Positions 1 through 7,278 are shown, counted from the first letter of the stretch. The stretch: 10,678 bases of DNA from Candidatus Hydrogenedentota bacterium (GCA_023145975.1 JAGLCZ010000196.1:1-10678), one strand, 5' to 3'. Notes: generated by a model not told the origin, from the sequence alone. Numbers and translations: made by a program.

Positions 1-30
1 TCTGATACCTTAAGGTAAGTAAGCACTCAT

Positions 31-86
31 GCTGATTCCTTGCCAGAAAAATTTAACAGTGACTGAACCTCACCAAGAGAATCAGC
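31..86. repeat. 8-bp inverted repeat with a 40-base loop
   Basis: GCTGATTC at 31-38 is perfectly complementary to GAATCAGC at 79-86. Inside the loop there is a small CAGT-G-ACTG dyad at about 57-65. On the minus strand this lies just past the permease stop codon, so it could stabilise or end the operon transcript. The loop is long and no T-run follows on the minus strand, so a Rho-independent terminator is not supported. Confidence 0.3.
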
Positions 87-98
87 CTCTTTTCCCAT

Positions 99-134
99 AG
101 ATTTATCTGTGTTCATCTGTGTCATCTGCGGATT
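99..134. repeat. Short tandem ATCTGTG-type repeat
   Basis: Three near-identical units are seen: ATCTGTGTTC (105-114), ATCTGTGTC (115-123) and ATCTGCGGATT (124-134). They are preceded by AGATTTATCT (99-108), itself a small dyad. On the minus strand this reads as CAGATGACACAGATGAACAC and onward, starting about 6 bases after the permease stop. From memory, arrays of CGCAGAT/ACACAGAT units recur in intergenic DNA of many environmental bacterial genomes. The family assignment is recollection and was not searched. Confidence 0.5.
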
Positions 135-139
135 ATTCT

Positions 140-1210
140 TCACTGGCGCAAACGCGGATCCAGTGCATCACGTAAGCCATCGCCTACAAGATTAAAAGAA
201 ACAACTGTGATGAATACAGCAATACCCGGAAAGGCAACTAACCACCAGGCAAAATCCACGTAATTCTGGGATTGCTTCAGGATTTCGCCCCAGCTGGCAG
301 TAGGCGGCGGCACGCCGAATCCAAGAAAACTCAAGCCTGATTCGGTGAGTATCGCACCCGCTATACCAAAGCTTGCACTGACAAATACGGGGCTAAGCGA
401 ATTCGGTAACAGATGCCGAAAAATAATATGCTTATCACTCAAACCGGATGCACGTGCCGCAACAGCGTACTCCTGTTGTTTCTGCTTAAGAAATTCACCA
501 CGCACAAGCCGCGCTATCCCCGGCCAACCTGTCAAACCAATAACAATCATGATATTCACAATACTGGGCTGAAGAAATGCCATGACCGTAATAATGAGGA
601 AGAAGGAAGGGATACATATCCATATTTCGATAACGCGCAGAATAATCGCATCCACTACGCCCCCGTAAAACCCTGCGATCGCACCTACAATGATACCAAT
701 GAACACGGCAATTCCCACGGCGATAAATCCAACGGACATGGAAATACGCGCTCCCCAAATAATACGGCTAAGTACATCACGCCCCCGATCATCCGTACCC
801 AACCAATGCCCTCCGCCTGGCGGAGTTAGGTGATTATGCAAATCCTGCCGCAACGGGCCGTATGGTATTGGCGGTCGAAGCGCAAATTCCCCGTCACCGG
901 GTTCCCAGCGATCAAAATTGGCATACTGGTTTTCCGCAGCCAATGCAGCATAAGTAATGATATTGGGAAACCAATAGGTGATCCCGTCCTTTTTCATGAC
1001 AATAGGTACGTCTCCAGCAAGGAAAGGCGCAAACAAAGCAATGAAACCCACCACGAACACCAGTAACACGCCAAACAACGCCGGTTTGTTCTTTTTGAAC
1101 TGCCCCCATGCCGGGTATTTTCGGGATAGGTTGTTAGAGGCTGGCTGGCTCTCCTCCTCCGGCATTGCCTTAATTTGTAGTTTTGTGTCCATTTTTGAAT
1201 CTAATTTCAT
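140..1210 (-). CDS. ABC transporter permease, DppC/OppC/YejE family
   Basis: This is the second inner-membrane permease of a peptide/oligosaccharide-type ABC importer (binding-protein-dependent transport inner membrane component). It has 356 residues, longer than the usual roughly 300. A cytoplasmic N-terminus (1-42) is followed by TM1 (about 44-65). An extracytoplasmic insert (about 66-136) contains WFP and RPPIPYG and ends in the family hallmark GTDDRGRDVLSR (138-149). Further membrane helices follow, with the cytoplasmic EAA loop that docks the ATPase at about 246-276 (EYAVAARASG...LLPNSL). The C-terminus GDGLRDALDPRLRQ is typical. The insert resembles that of YejE-type permeases more than DppC. 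The start ATG overlaps the stop of the upstream permease by four bases (ATGA), and a GAGGA ribosome-binding site lies 10 bases upstream, so translational coupling is likely. The substrate is not readable. Confidence 0.95.
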   Translation of the reverse strand: MKLDSKMDTKLQIKAMPEEESQPASNNLSRKYPAWGQFKKNKPALFGVLLVFVVGFIALFAPFLAGDVPIVMKKDGITYWFPNIITYAALAAENQYANFDRWEPGDGEFALRPPIPYGPLRQDLHNHLTPPGGGHWLGTDDRGRDVLSRIIWGARISMSVGFIAVGIAVFIGIIVGAIAGFYGGVVDAIILRVIEIWICIPSFFLIITVMAFLQPSIVNIMIVIGLTGWPGIARLVRGEFLKQKQQEYAVAARASGLSDKHIIFRHLLPNSLSPVFVSASFGIAGAILTESGLSFLGFGVPPPTASWGEILKQSQNYVDFAWWLVAFPGIAVFITVVSFNLVGDGLRDALDPRLRQ

Positions 1211-2202
1211 CCCAGTTTAATCCTCGGATCTACCCATACATAAAGCAGATCAGATAGAAGCAGCCCTGCCAGTGTAAGCAATGACGCCATAGCAACATTG
1301 CCCATAATAAGAGGGTAATCACGACTCAACACCGCTTCGAAGGCAAGACGTCCCATACCGGGAATAGAAAAAATGCTCTCGATAATAATGCTGCCACCAA
1401 TCAATGCCGGCAACAGACCACCCAACAGGGTGATAATGGCAATTAACGAGTTGCGCATAGCGTATTTCCATATCACAGTCCGTTCTGAAAATCCGTAGGC
1501 ACGTGCCGTGCGGATATAGTCCTGACGCATCACCTCCAGCATACCTGCCCGCATATATCGCGACAGAAAAGCGAGGCTTCCATAAGTCATACAGAATAAT
1601 GGTAATGCCATGTGCCACAGCCGATCCAAGAAACGCATGGGAAGCGAGAAACTCTCTGCACCCCTGGATTGCAGTCCATGAATGGGAAACCAGTCGAGGT
1701 ATTCACCACCTCCCAGGAACAGAATCAAAAGCATCGCCACCCAGAAAGCAGGCATACTATAGATAATGAAAAGAAACAAGGTAATGGCGCTGTCGCGCAC
1801 GGTCCCGGGATGGGTGGCAGAGTACACGCCTATGGGAATACTGATAAGATATACAAGCAACAGGGACAAAAGATTAAACTGAAGGGTAATGGGTAAAGCT
1901 TCGCCTATTTTATCAATAACAGGCCGCTGGTCTTTCATGCTGTCGCCGAAATCAAGACGCACCAGCCTTCCCAGCCACAAAATATACTGCACGGGAACAG
2001 GTTTATCCAAGCCATACAATTCTTTGGTCTGTTCAATAATTTCCTGAGTGGCAGCATCGGATTTCATTGTGCCTTCCATGCCCTGCAGGCGAAAAGCGAT
2101 AGGACTCCCCGGCGCCAATTGGATTAGCGCAAAAGTCACAATACTGATACCGATAAAGGTCGGTATAATCAGTAATAATCTGCGTATGATATAAGCGCGC
2201 AT
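1207..2202 (-). CDS. ABC transporter permease, DppB/OppB/YejB family
   Basis: This is the first inner-membrane permease of the importer, 331 residues from the chosen start. The N-terminus MRAYIIRRLLLIIPTFIGIS is the classic OppB/DppB opening, with TM1 running straight into LIQLAPGSP. About six membrane segments are visible. The EAA loop lies near 226-256 (RQDYIRTARAYGFSE...YAMRNSL), followed by IPGMGRL, SRDYP and the family ending LLYVWVDPRIKLG. The reading frame stays open 24 codons further upstream, but those codons overlap the end of the binding-protein gene and lack the family sequence. The ATG at 2202 sits one base after the binding-protein stop, with a weak GGAAA site upstream. The gene is therefore probably translated by coupling to the binding-protein gene. 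It pairs with the 140-1210 permease. Confidence 0.95.
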   Translation of the reverse strand: MRAYIIRRLLLIIPTFIGISIVTFALIQLAPGSPIAFRLQGMEGTMKSDAATQEIIEQTKELYGLDKPVPVQYILWLGRLVRLDFGDSMKDQRPVIDKIGEALPITLQFNLLSLLLVYLISIPIGVYSATHPGTVRDSAITLFLFIIYSMPAFWVAMLLILFLGGGEYLDWFPIHGLQSRGAESFSLPMRFLDRLWHMALPLFCMTYGSLAFLSRYMRAGMLEVMRQDYIRTARAYGFSERTVIWKYAMRNSLIAIITLLGGLLPALIGGSIIIESIFSIPGMGRLAFEAVLSRDYPLIMGNVAMASLLTLAGLLLSDLLYVWVDPRIKLG

Positions 2203-2203
2203 T

Positions 2204-3898
2204 TTATTTTCCGTAACGCTGCTGAACCCGGGGAACGAACCAATAGCGCTGTTCCACACCGAAGGGATACACACGAATACCGTGAATACGCTTGTCTCCA
2301 GCTGCTAACGACTTAGGTGCAAGCAGAAATAAGTAGGGCTGTTCCTCGTGCAAAATCTCCTGAAAACGGTGATAGAGAACAATACGCTTGTCCCTGTCAA
2401 ACTCCACACGGGCTTCTTCGATAACCCGATCTGACTCTTCGTTGATAAAACCGATATGGTTTGAGCCTGCATCCGCCTGGGAGGAATGCCACACCTGATA
2501 GGGATCGGGGTCAGGCGGCATAACCCACCCCATAAGGGTAGCATCAAATCCCCGACTATCCACCTGTTCCAGCAGGGACGCCCATTCCATGGGGCGAATG
2601 ATCAGTTCAATACCCACTCGTGCCAGTTCTTCCTTATACACCGTAAGCACTTTTTCGGAAACCGGATTTTGGATGGTCGTACTCACTTCAAAACTAAAGC
2701 GAACTCCTTCGCGTTCAAGGGTACCGTCACTGCCGGAATTCCAACCGGCCTTGGTCAATAATTTTACAGCCTCTTTCGGATCAAAAGGTACAGGCGTAAC
2801 CGCGTTGTTATGCTCCGGTGTATTCGCCATGAAATTACCGGATATAACCTGTGCCTGACCATAGTAAATTTCATCACAAATAAGTTGTCGATCCAAGAGC
2901 ATGGTCAACGCAAGGCGTGTAGTTTTATCGGCAAACATAGGCTTACGCGAATTCCAGCCGATATACGTATAAACCGGGCGCGAATAAGCGAAGCGATTAA
3001 ATTTCTCCTTAAACTTTTTTGTATTGGCACGACGTACAAAGGTCTCGGCCGGCATTCCCATAAAATCTATATCCCCGCGCGACATTACCTGAAAGGCAGT
3101 ATTGTCATCTGTAATGATGGCATAAACTATCTTGTCAAAATGGGGAAGTCCTTTTTCTTTCATCCCCCAGTAATGCGGATTCCTGCTCAGGGTTATCTGC
3201 TGCCCGGTCTCCCACATTTCGAGCCTATACATGCCCGATCCGACAGGTGCGCGATTGTTGGGATGTTTATTAAAATCCCCTTCACCATAAATATGGCGGG
3301 GCATAATACTCAAACCACCCAGCATAACCAGGTGCCGGTAATAGGGTTTAGTACAGGTAAAACACACGGTATACTCATCCAATACTTCACAGGCAGTAAC
3401 TTCATTGAAATAACTTCGAAGATGAGGGGCGTCCACCTTGGGATCCATCAACATGTCATAGGTAAATTTAACATCATCTGCAGTCAGGGGTTCTCCATCC
3501 GAAAACAAAATATCCTGACGCAGATGAAAGGTATATTTCAGATGATCCTCTGAAATCTCCCAGGAAGAAGCGGCATGCGGGATATTTTCCATGGTGACCG
3601 GATCGCGGTCGATCAGCGTATCAAATATCCAACTCTCCAGCTCGCTTGCATACGCATCTGTACTCGTTAACGGGTTCAGATGGGGCATCTCAACAGATAA
3701 GTGCAGCATCAGCCAATCCCCCGCTTCGGGAGAAACATCAGGCATATATTCTGTCAACACGTCATCCATTTTCGCTCTTACCGGTGCTGCTTCATCCGCC
3801 GATGATACTACTGTAGTTTTTGGGGTACATCCCACGATGCAGCAAACAGCCAGCAACAATAATACCATCGTGGAGTACGCTATTTTTCTTCTCTTCAT
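2204..3898 (-). CDS. ABC transporter substrate-binding lipoprotein, family 5 (Opp/Dpp/Yej type)
   Basis: This is the extracytoplasmic solute receptor that delivers ligand to the two downstream permeases; 564 residues, within the family-5 range. A type II signal peptide is clear: basic MKRRK, a hydrophobic core and the lipobox IVGC with lipidated Cys24. The SBP_bac_5 core includes NPLTSTDAYASELESWIFDTLIDRDP (about 75-100), then SSWEISEDHLKYTFHLRQDI followed by FSDGEPLTADDVKFTYD (about 111-148), a recognisable family signature. The C-terminal lobe has the usual WNSGSDGTLE, ATLMGWV and DPDPYQVWHSS elements. The family binds peptides, nickel, oligosaccharides, opines or antimicrobial peptides, so the ligand cannot be assigned. 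The start has AGGA about 10 bases upstream. The gene follows the deacetylase gene by 47 bases on the same strand, suggesting one transcript. Confidence 0.93.
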   Translation of the reverse strand: MKRRKIAYSTMVLLLLAVCCIVGCTPKTTVVSSADEAAPVRAKMDDVLTEYMPDVSPEAGDWLMLHLSVEMPHLNPLTSTDAYASELESWIFDTLIDRDPVTMENIPHAASSWEISEDHLKYTFHLRQDILFSDGEPLTADDVKFTYDMLMDPKVDAPHLRSYFNEVTACEVLDEYTVCFTCTKPYYRHLVMLGGLSIMPRHIYGEGDFNKHPNNRAPVGSGMYRLEMWETGQQITLSRNPHYWGMKEKGLPHFDKIVYAIITDDNTAFQVMSRGDIDFMGMPAETFVRRANTKKFKEKFNRFAYSRPVYTYIGWNSRKPMFADKTTRLALTMLLDRQLICDEIYYGQAQVISGNFMANTPEHNNAVTPVPFDPKEAVKLLTKAGWNSGSDGTLEREGVRFSFEVSTTIQNPVSEKVLTVYKEELARVGIELIIRPMEWASLLEQVDSRGFDATLMGWVMPPDPDPYQVWHSSQADAGSNHIGFINEESDRVIEEARVEFDRDKRIVLYHRFQEILHEEQPYLFLLAPKSLAAGDKRIHGIRVYPFGVEQRYWFVPRVQQRYGK

Positions 3899-3945
3899 TC
3901 TGTGTTATTCCTGATAGTTTTTCAGTAATACCCTTTGTAAAAAAA

Positions 3946-4797
3946 TCAGCCGCCAAGTTTTTGCATCCGCTCTGAAACTTCATGGGTGAAACCATCTACA
4001 TGCTGCTGTACCAGTTCAAAAGCAGTCAGGGAATCATCCAGAATGAGGGGCATCAAATCCATGGCAAAAGTGATTCCGGTAGCAGTATCTACATCGTGCG
4101 ATGCATGATATGTCGCATGAGCACGCCTGCGTCCCAGCGTTGCCAGATCGTAACGCTTCCCCCCTGCCACCTGCGAGTCAAATACACCAATCAAAGCCGC
4201 CTGAAGGTTTTCATGGGCAGAAACGTCAAAGGCCACCTTATCCGCATCGATCATCCAGTCCAAATCACGCCACACCTCACAACCATACAGTTTTTTCGGA
4301 CGTATCTCAATAGGCAGCCTCCGTATAGCGGCAACCAAACGTAACATTACGCCCACATGAGTGTCATGCTTATCTGCAGGATTATGGGTATACACAATCT
4401 CCGGACGTGCAGCTTCAAGAATGGTATACAGATCATCTACCACTTGTGTACACGCGGCATCTTTCACTGCACTACTGGGGTGATCTAATAAAAATTGTGC
4501 AGCGTACTCCCCTACCATTGCCGCCTTCTTCTGTTCCATGCGCCGCAATGCCATCATCTCCGAATCGGTATTATCAGCATATACCCCCGAACGCGCAGAT
4601 CCGCCCCCATTCGTAACCACTACCCCTGAAAAATATTTATCCGCCTGCTGAAAACAAGCGATAATCCCGTCGAATGCCATGATCTCCAAGTCATCCTGGT
4701 GTGCCCCGACAGCCAGGTGAGTTGTGCGCGCTAATGCGCCGGGCAATGCAGCAGCATCAGGAATATATATTTCAGCGGAAGATAAACTAAATTGCAT
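3946..4797 (-). CDS. PIG-L/LmbE family N-acetyl (amino-sugar) deacetylase
   Basis: This is a 283-residue protein of the PIG-L family. These are zinc hydrolases that usually remove an acetyl group from N-acetylglucosamine-containing compounds (PIG-L, MshB and archaeal diacetylchitobiose deacetylase are characterised members). The first metal motif is GAHQDDLE (31-38), giving His33 and the Asp35/Asp36 pair; a Gln replaces the usual Pro of AHPDD. The distal motif is THNPADKHDTH (137-147), with His147 the probable third ligand. No signal peptide is seen, so the enzyme is probably cytoplasmic. The start is supported by AAGGAAA on the minus strand (4804-4810), 6 bases before the ATG, and by a TATAAT box further upstream. 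It is first in an operon with an importer, suggesting that it acts on the imported compound. Its exact substrate is unknown. Confidence 0.9.
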   Translation of the reverse strand: MQFSLSSAEIYIPDAAALPGALARTTHLAVGAHQDDLEIMAFDGIIACFQQADKYFSGVVVTNGGGSARSGVYADNTDSEMMALRRMEQKKAAMVGEYAAQFLLDHPSSAVKDAACTQVVDDLYTILEAARPEIVYTHNPADKHDTHVGVMLRLVAAIRRLPIEIRPKKLYGCEVWRDLDWMIDADKVAFDVSAHENLQAALIGVFDSQVAGGKRYDLATLGRRRAHATYHASHDVDTATGITFAMDLMPLILDDSLTAFELVQQHVDGFTHEVSERMQKLGG

Positions 4798-4829
4798 ACC
4801 ATATTTCCTTTCATTAAACAGAAAAGGGG

Positions 4830-4835
4830 ATTATA
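4830..4835 (-). promoter_or_regulatory. Promoter -10 box for the deacetylase-importer operon
   Basis: A perfect TATAAT is read on the minus strand. Transcription would begin about 7 bases downstream, giving a leader of roughly 25-30 bases before the ATG at 4797. No good -35 is found at 16-18 bases spacing. A CCGCA/TGCGG dyad (4836-4854) fills the spacer, suggesting dependence on, or control by, a DNA-binding protein. Confidence 0.5.
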
Positions 4836-4854
4836 CCGCATGTACCAACTGCGG
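4836..4854. promoter_or_regulatory. Dyad in the promoter spacer, possible operator
   Basis: CCGCA (4836-4840) and TGCGG (4850-4854) form a perfect 5+5 inverted repeat around a 9-base centre. It lies immediately upstream of the minus-strand -10 box, where a bound regulator could block or assist RNA polymerase. The regulator is unknown. Confidence 0.3.
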
Positions 4855-4953
4855 GACACGATACTACCGAACACGGAAAGTAGTTTATAGACCAACGCCG
4901 TTCAAATCAAGTGAAAACAGGAGGAAAATTCCCAATCGTAAAATATACAAATA

Positions 4954-4968
4954 CAGTATGCTATACTG
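4954..4968 (+). promoter_or_regulatory. Extended -10 promoter overlapped by a dyad, for the ferredoxin-protein gene
   Basis: TGCTATACT (4959-4967) matches the extended -10 pattern TGn-TATAAT with one mismatch in the hexamer. No convincing -35 lies at the usual distance, as is normal for extended -10 promoters. The box is embedded in a perfect dyad CAGTAT-GCT-ATACTG (4954-4968), a plausible repressor or activator site. Initiation near 4974 would give a leader of about 26 bases before the ATG at 5000. Confidence 0.45.
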
Positions 4969-4984
4969 CAGCAAGCGAAACCAT

Positions 4985-4990
4985 GAGGAG
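4985..4990 (+). promoter_or_regulatory. Ribosome-binding site fixing the start at 5000
   Basis: GAGGAG lies 9 bases before the ATG at 5000. The frame is open further upstream to 4724, but those codons would overlap the divergent deacetylase gene and the promoter, and they look non-coding. The GAGGAG site decides the start. Confidence 0.75.
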
Positions 4991-4999
4991 TTTTTTAAT

Positions 5000-6280
5000 A
5001 TGGGTCATAAAGTCAATCCCAGTCGGGAACATCACCTGCTACGCAAACGCTTCGACCGCATGGTTACAGGAGCGCCGGATTCGCCGCACATTGTCCAAAT
5101 TCTGGCATTGCTCTTTACCCCGGAAGAAGCGAAACTTGCTCAAAAACTTCCGGCAAAACCTATGCCCTTATCCCGCCTCTCCAAACGGGTCGGCATCCCC
5201 GAAGAAGCACTGGGCGCACAACTGACTGCTATGGCGCAACGGGGTCTGATTCTGGATTTCACCATACGGAAAAAACGATATTTTATGTTACCCCCTGTGG
5301 TAATAGGCTTCTTTGAATTCGTATTCATGCGCTCCCGCGACGATCTTCCCATGAAAGAACTGGCAAAACTCTTTGACGCATACATGTACGAAGATGACCA
5401 TTTTGCCAAAAGTGTCTTTGCAGAAAACACCCAGATAGGTCGTACATTGACCCATGAGGAAGCGTTGGGAGATGCAGATTTTACAGAGATACTGGACTGG
5501 GAACGGTCAACACGTATTATTGAGACCGCTTCCGCTATCGGAGTCTCCATGTGCGCCTGTCGTCACAAGAAACTGCATCTGGACGCTGCCTGTGATGCAC
5601 CTATGGAGGTGTGCTTCTCCCTGAATCAGGCTGCGAATACACTCGCCAGAAACGGTATCGCCCGACTCATCGACAAGAAGGAAGGATTACGACTTCTTGA
5701 ACAAAGTAAGGAGGCGGGACTCGTACAAACCGGGGATAATGTGCAGCAAAATATGAGCTATCTCTGCAACTGCTGCAGCTGCTGTTGCGGCATGCTTAAT
5801 GCCATCCGCACGCTAAATCTCACCCACGCCGTAGTGGCAGCGAACTGGGTAATGGAACTGGATATAAAAGGCTGTCGCGGTTGCGGAAAATGTGAATCCG
5901 CCTGCCCTATTGACGCAATATCCATGCTCGAAACTACCAGTGAGGATGGGGAAAAGAAAAAAACGGCGCAGTGTGATGCAACCTTGTGCCTGGGTTGCGG
6001 TGTCTGCTATTCCGCTTGCAAATTCGGTGCTATCCGCATGATCCGACGGGAGAAACGGATCCTCCCGCCTGAAAGCACTTTCGACAGGGTAGTCACCATG
6101 GCAATTGAACGGGGAAAACTCGCTGATCTTATTTTCGACGAGCCGGAAAACCTTGGCTACCGCGCCCTGGGTCGTATTCTTTCAACTCTGGAACGAACCC
6201 CGCCCGTACAAGCATTGCTCGCGATTAAACCATTACGATCTGCATTTCTGAATGCACTGGTCAGTTCCGCAAAAAAATGA
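5000..6280 (+). CDS. 4Fe-4S dicluster ferredoxin-domain protein with N-terminal winged-helix-like region
   Basis: This is a 426-residue soluble protein. Residues about 30-110 (LFTPEEAKLAQKLP...SRLSKRVGIPEEALGAQL...MAQRGLI...KRYFMLPP) look like a winged-helix fold. A middle segment carries conserved-looking cysteines: CACRH (Cys185, Cys187), Cys198 and Cys205 of MEVC. The dense cluster CNCCSCCCGM follows (Cys256, 258, 259, 261, 262, 263). Two ferredoxin motifs come next: CRGCGKCESACP (292-303) and CLGCGVCYSACK (330-341), each CxxCxxCxxxC and able to bind a [4Fe-4S] cluster. Proteins of this architecture are known from anaerobes, generally as uncharacterised electron-transfer proteins. The role here is unassigned; a redox-responsive regulator or an electron carrier are both possible. 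It is a single-gene unit, divergent from the deacetylase operon and convergent with the thymidylate synthase gene. Confidence 0.9.
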   Translation: MGHKVNPSREHHLLRKRFDRMVTGAPDSPHIVQILALLFTPEEAKLAQKLPAKPMPLSRLSKRVGIPEEALGAQLTAMAQRGLILDFTIRKKRYFMLPPVVIGFFEFVFMRSRDDLPMKELAKLFDAYMYEDDHFAKSVFAENTQIGRTLTHEEALGDADFTEILDWERSTRIIETASAIGVSMCACRHKKLHLDAACDAPMEVCFSLNQAANTLARNGIARLIDKKEGLRLLEQSKEAGLVQTGDNVQQNMSYLCNCCSCCCGMLNAIRTLNLTHAVVAANWVMELDIKGCRGCGKCESACPIDAISMLETTSEDGEKKKTAQCDATLCLGCGVCYSACKFGAIRMIRREKRILPPESTFDRVVTMAIERGKLADLIFDEPENLGYRALGRILSTLERTPPVQALLAIKPLRSAFLNALVSSAKK

Positions 6281-6286
6281 TCGCGC

Positions 6287-7273
6287 TCATACCATCAACG
6301 TACCCCCCTGGATATCTTCAATAAGCTTATTTATCAAGTCAATACTTGATGGAGGAAAATGCCATTGCTCTATTTCGCGGTCTGTAAGCAGATTCTGTAA
6401 TTGCGGCACAATCAGCATATCCTTTGCGATATCGCTCGGAAGCGAACGGGCAATAAAACCGTCCTCATCGAAAGTATCGAAAAGACTCTGAAGTCCCCGC
6501 TCTGCATCCCCTCCTACCGCCCCGAAATCCTGACCGTATATATGCAGGGAAGAACTGTAATCAGCATAACTGCCCACCCGCACTTTCCGCCCCGTTTTCT
6601 CCTCTATTTGTTTTGCAATGGTCTGCTGCAGAAACGTAATAGCAATGAGGTTGTCGCCCCACGCTTTATACAAATCGCGGGAACGCCACGTGGTATTCAT
6701 ATTCAGCACTAAATTACCGGCAGCATCTTCTGGACAACGCAGCTGGATTTCGCGCAGGCAGGGAATGTCTTCCTGTAAATAAGGATCAAGGTTGGGCACG
6801 GATGTTGTCGCTACAGCACGCCGTGAATAGGATGTTTCTACAATACGGTCAACAGCAAGGGCAATCTGATCCACAACTGATCCGCCTGCATCAGGGTGTG
6901 CAAAAAGACGTTGGTGATAGGTATAGGGCCACTCTTGAGAAGTCATCTCCCCATCGACCGCTTTTTCAAGTGCATCAAAAGGAATCACACGATAATCTTT
7001 GACGCCCATGATCTCGGCAATATACGTACCTACTTCACAAAAGGAAATGGGGGGGAAACGAGGCTGGGAAAAAGGATCCTTTACCTCAATAAGTACCCGT
7101 GCATCCCGGCTCGGCGGATCAATGTATTCCCCTGCGTTATTCTTACGATCATATTCCGTTCTAATAGCAAGACCATTTTCCCATACGGCTTTAATCGCTC
7201 TAAAGTATGCCTGCGGTATTGAATCGCCCACCACATGCAGCGTGGGTATCCGTCCATCTGTCGGCTGTGCCAT
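6287..7273 (-). CDS. thyA: Thymidylate synthase, archaeal-like type
   Basis: This 328-residue protein probably makes dTMP from dUMP with a folate-type methylene donor. The N-terminal region TEYD...DPPSRDARVLIEVKDPFSQPRF resembles methanogen thymidylate synthases more than E. coli ThyA. The core has the nucleophile in IPCLREI (Cys172) and the phosphate-binding/base-recognition segment WRSRDLYKAWGDN (196-208). Arg197, Ser198, Asp200 and Asn208 align with E. coli R166, S167, D169 and N177. LHIY follows (His244, Tyr246), matching H207 and Y209. Asn rather than Asp at 208 favours uracil over cytosine, so a dCMP hydroxymethylase is less likely. The frame is open 60 codons upstream into nagB, but AGAGGAGA 6 bases before 7273 fixes the start. 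It follows nagB by 49 bases and is probably co-transcribed with it. Confidence 0.85.
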   Translation of the reverse strand: MAQPTDGRIPTLHVVGDSIPQAYFRAIKAVWENGLAIRTEYDRKNNAGEYIDPPSRDARVLIEVKDPFSQPRFPPISFCEVGTYIAEIMGVKDYRVIPFDALEKAVDGEMTSQEWPYTYHQRLFAHPDAGGSVVDQIALAVDRIVETSYSRRAVATTSVPNLDPYLQEDIPCLREIQLRCPEDAAGNLVLNMNTTWRSRDLYKAWGDNLIAITFLQQTIAKQIEEKTGRKVRVGSYADYSSSLHIYGQDFGAVGGDAERGLQSLFDTFDEDGFIARSLPSDIAKDMLIVPQLQNLLTDREIEQWHFPPSSIDLINKLIEDIQGGTLMV

Positions 7274-7278
7274 GACAG

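Larger units (their letters stand above)
1..139. other. Non-coding tail downstream of the permease operon
   Basis: No credible gene lies in this stretch, which follows the stop codon of the last permease gene. It holds a 12-base perfect palindrome (TACCTTAAGGTA, 6-17), an 8-base inverted repeat (GCTGATTC 31-38 with GAATCAGC 79-86) and a short-period repeat at 99-134. No classical hairpin followed by a T-run is visible on the minus strand, so the end of the operon transcript is not marked. The ATP-binding subunit genes expected for this importer class do not begin here. Confidence 0.6.

Noticed and set aside
99..134. CRISPR array
   Set aside because: The units are about 10 bases, contiguous and without spacers.
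1..139. Rho-independent terminator of the importer operon
   Set aside because: The inverted repeat 31-38/79-86 has a 40-base loop and no T-run on the minus strand after it.
2203..2274. 24-codon upstream extension of the DppB-type permease
   Set aside because: It overlaps the end of the binding-protein gene. The family N-terminus MRAYIIRR begins exactly at 2202.
2810..3553. 247-codon plus-strand open frame
   Set aside because: It lies fully opposite the well-supported substrate-binding protein gene and shows no recognisable domain.
4724..4999. 92-codon upstream extension of the ferredoxin-protein frame
   Set aside because: It overlaps the divergent deacetylase start and both promoters and has no family-like sequence. 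GAGGAG 9 bases before the ATG at 5000 gives a better start.
6241..6289. Bidirectional terminator between the convergent genes
   Set aside because: A 6-bp stem TGCATT/AATGCA (6241-6256) and an A7/T7 run (6271-6277) exist, but the run is not adjacent to the stem in the right order for either strand, and the stem is AT-rich.
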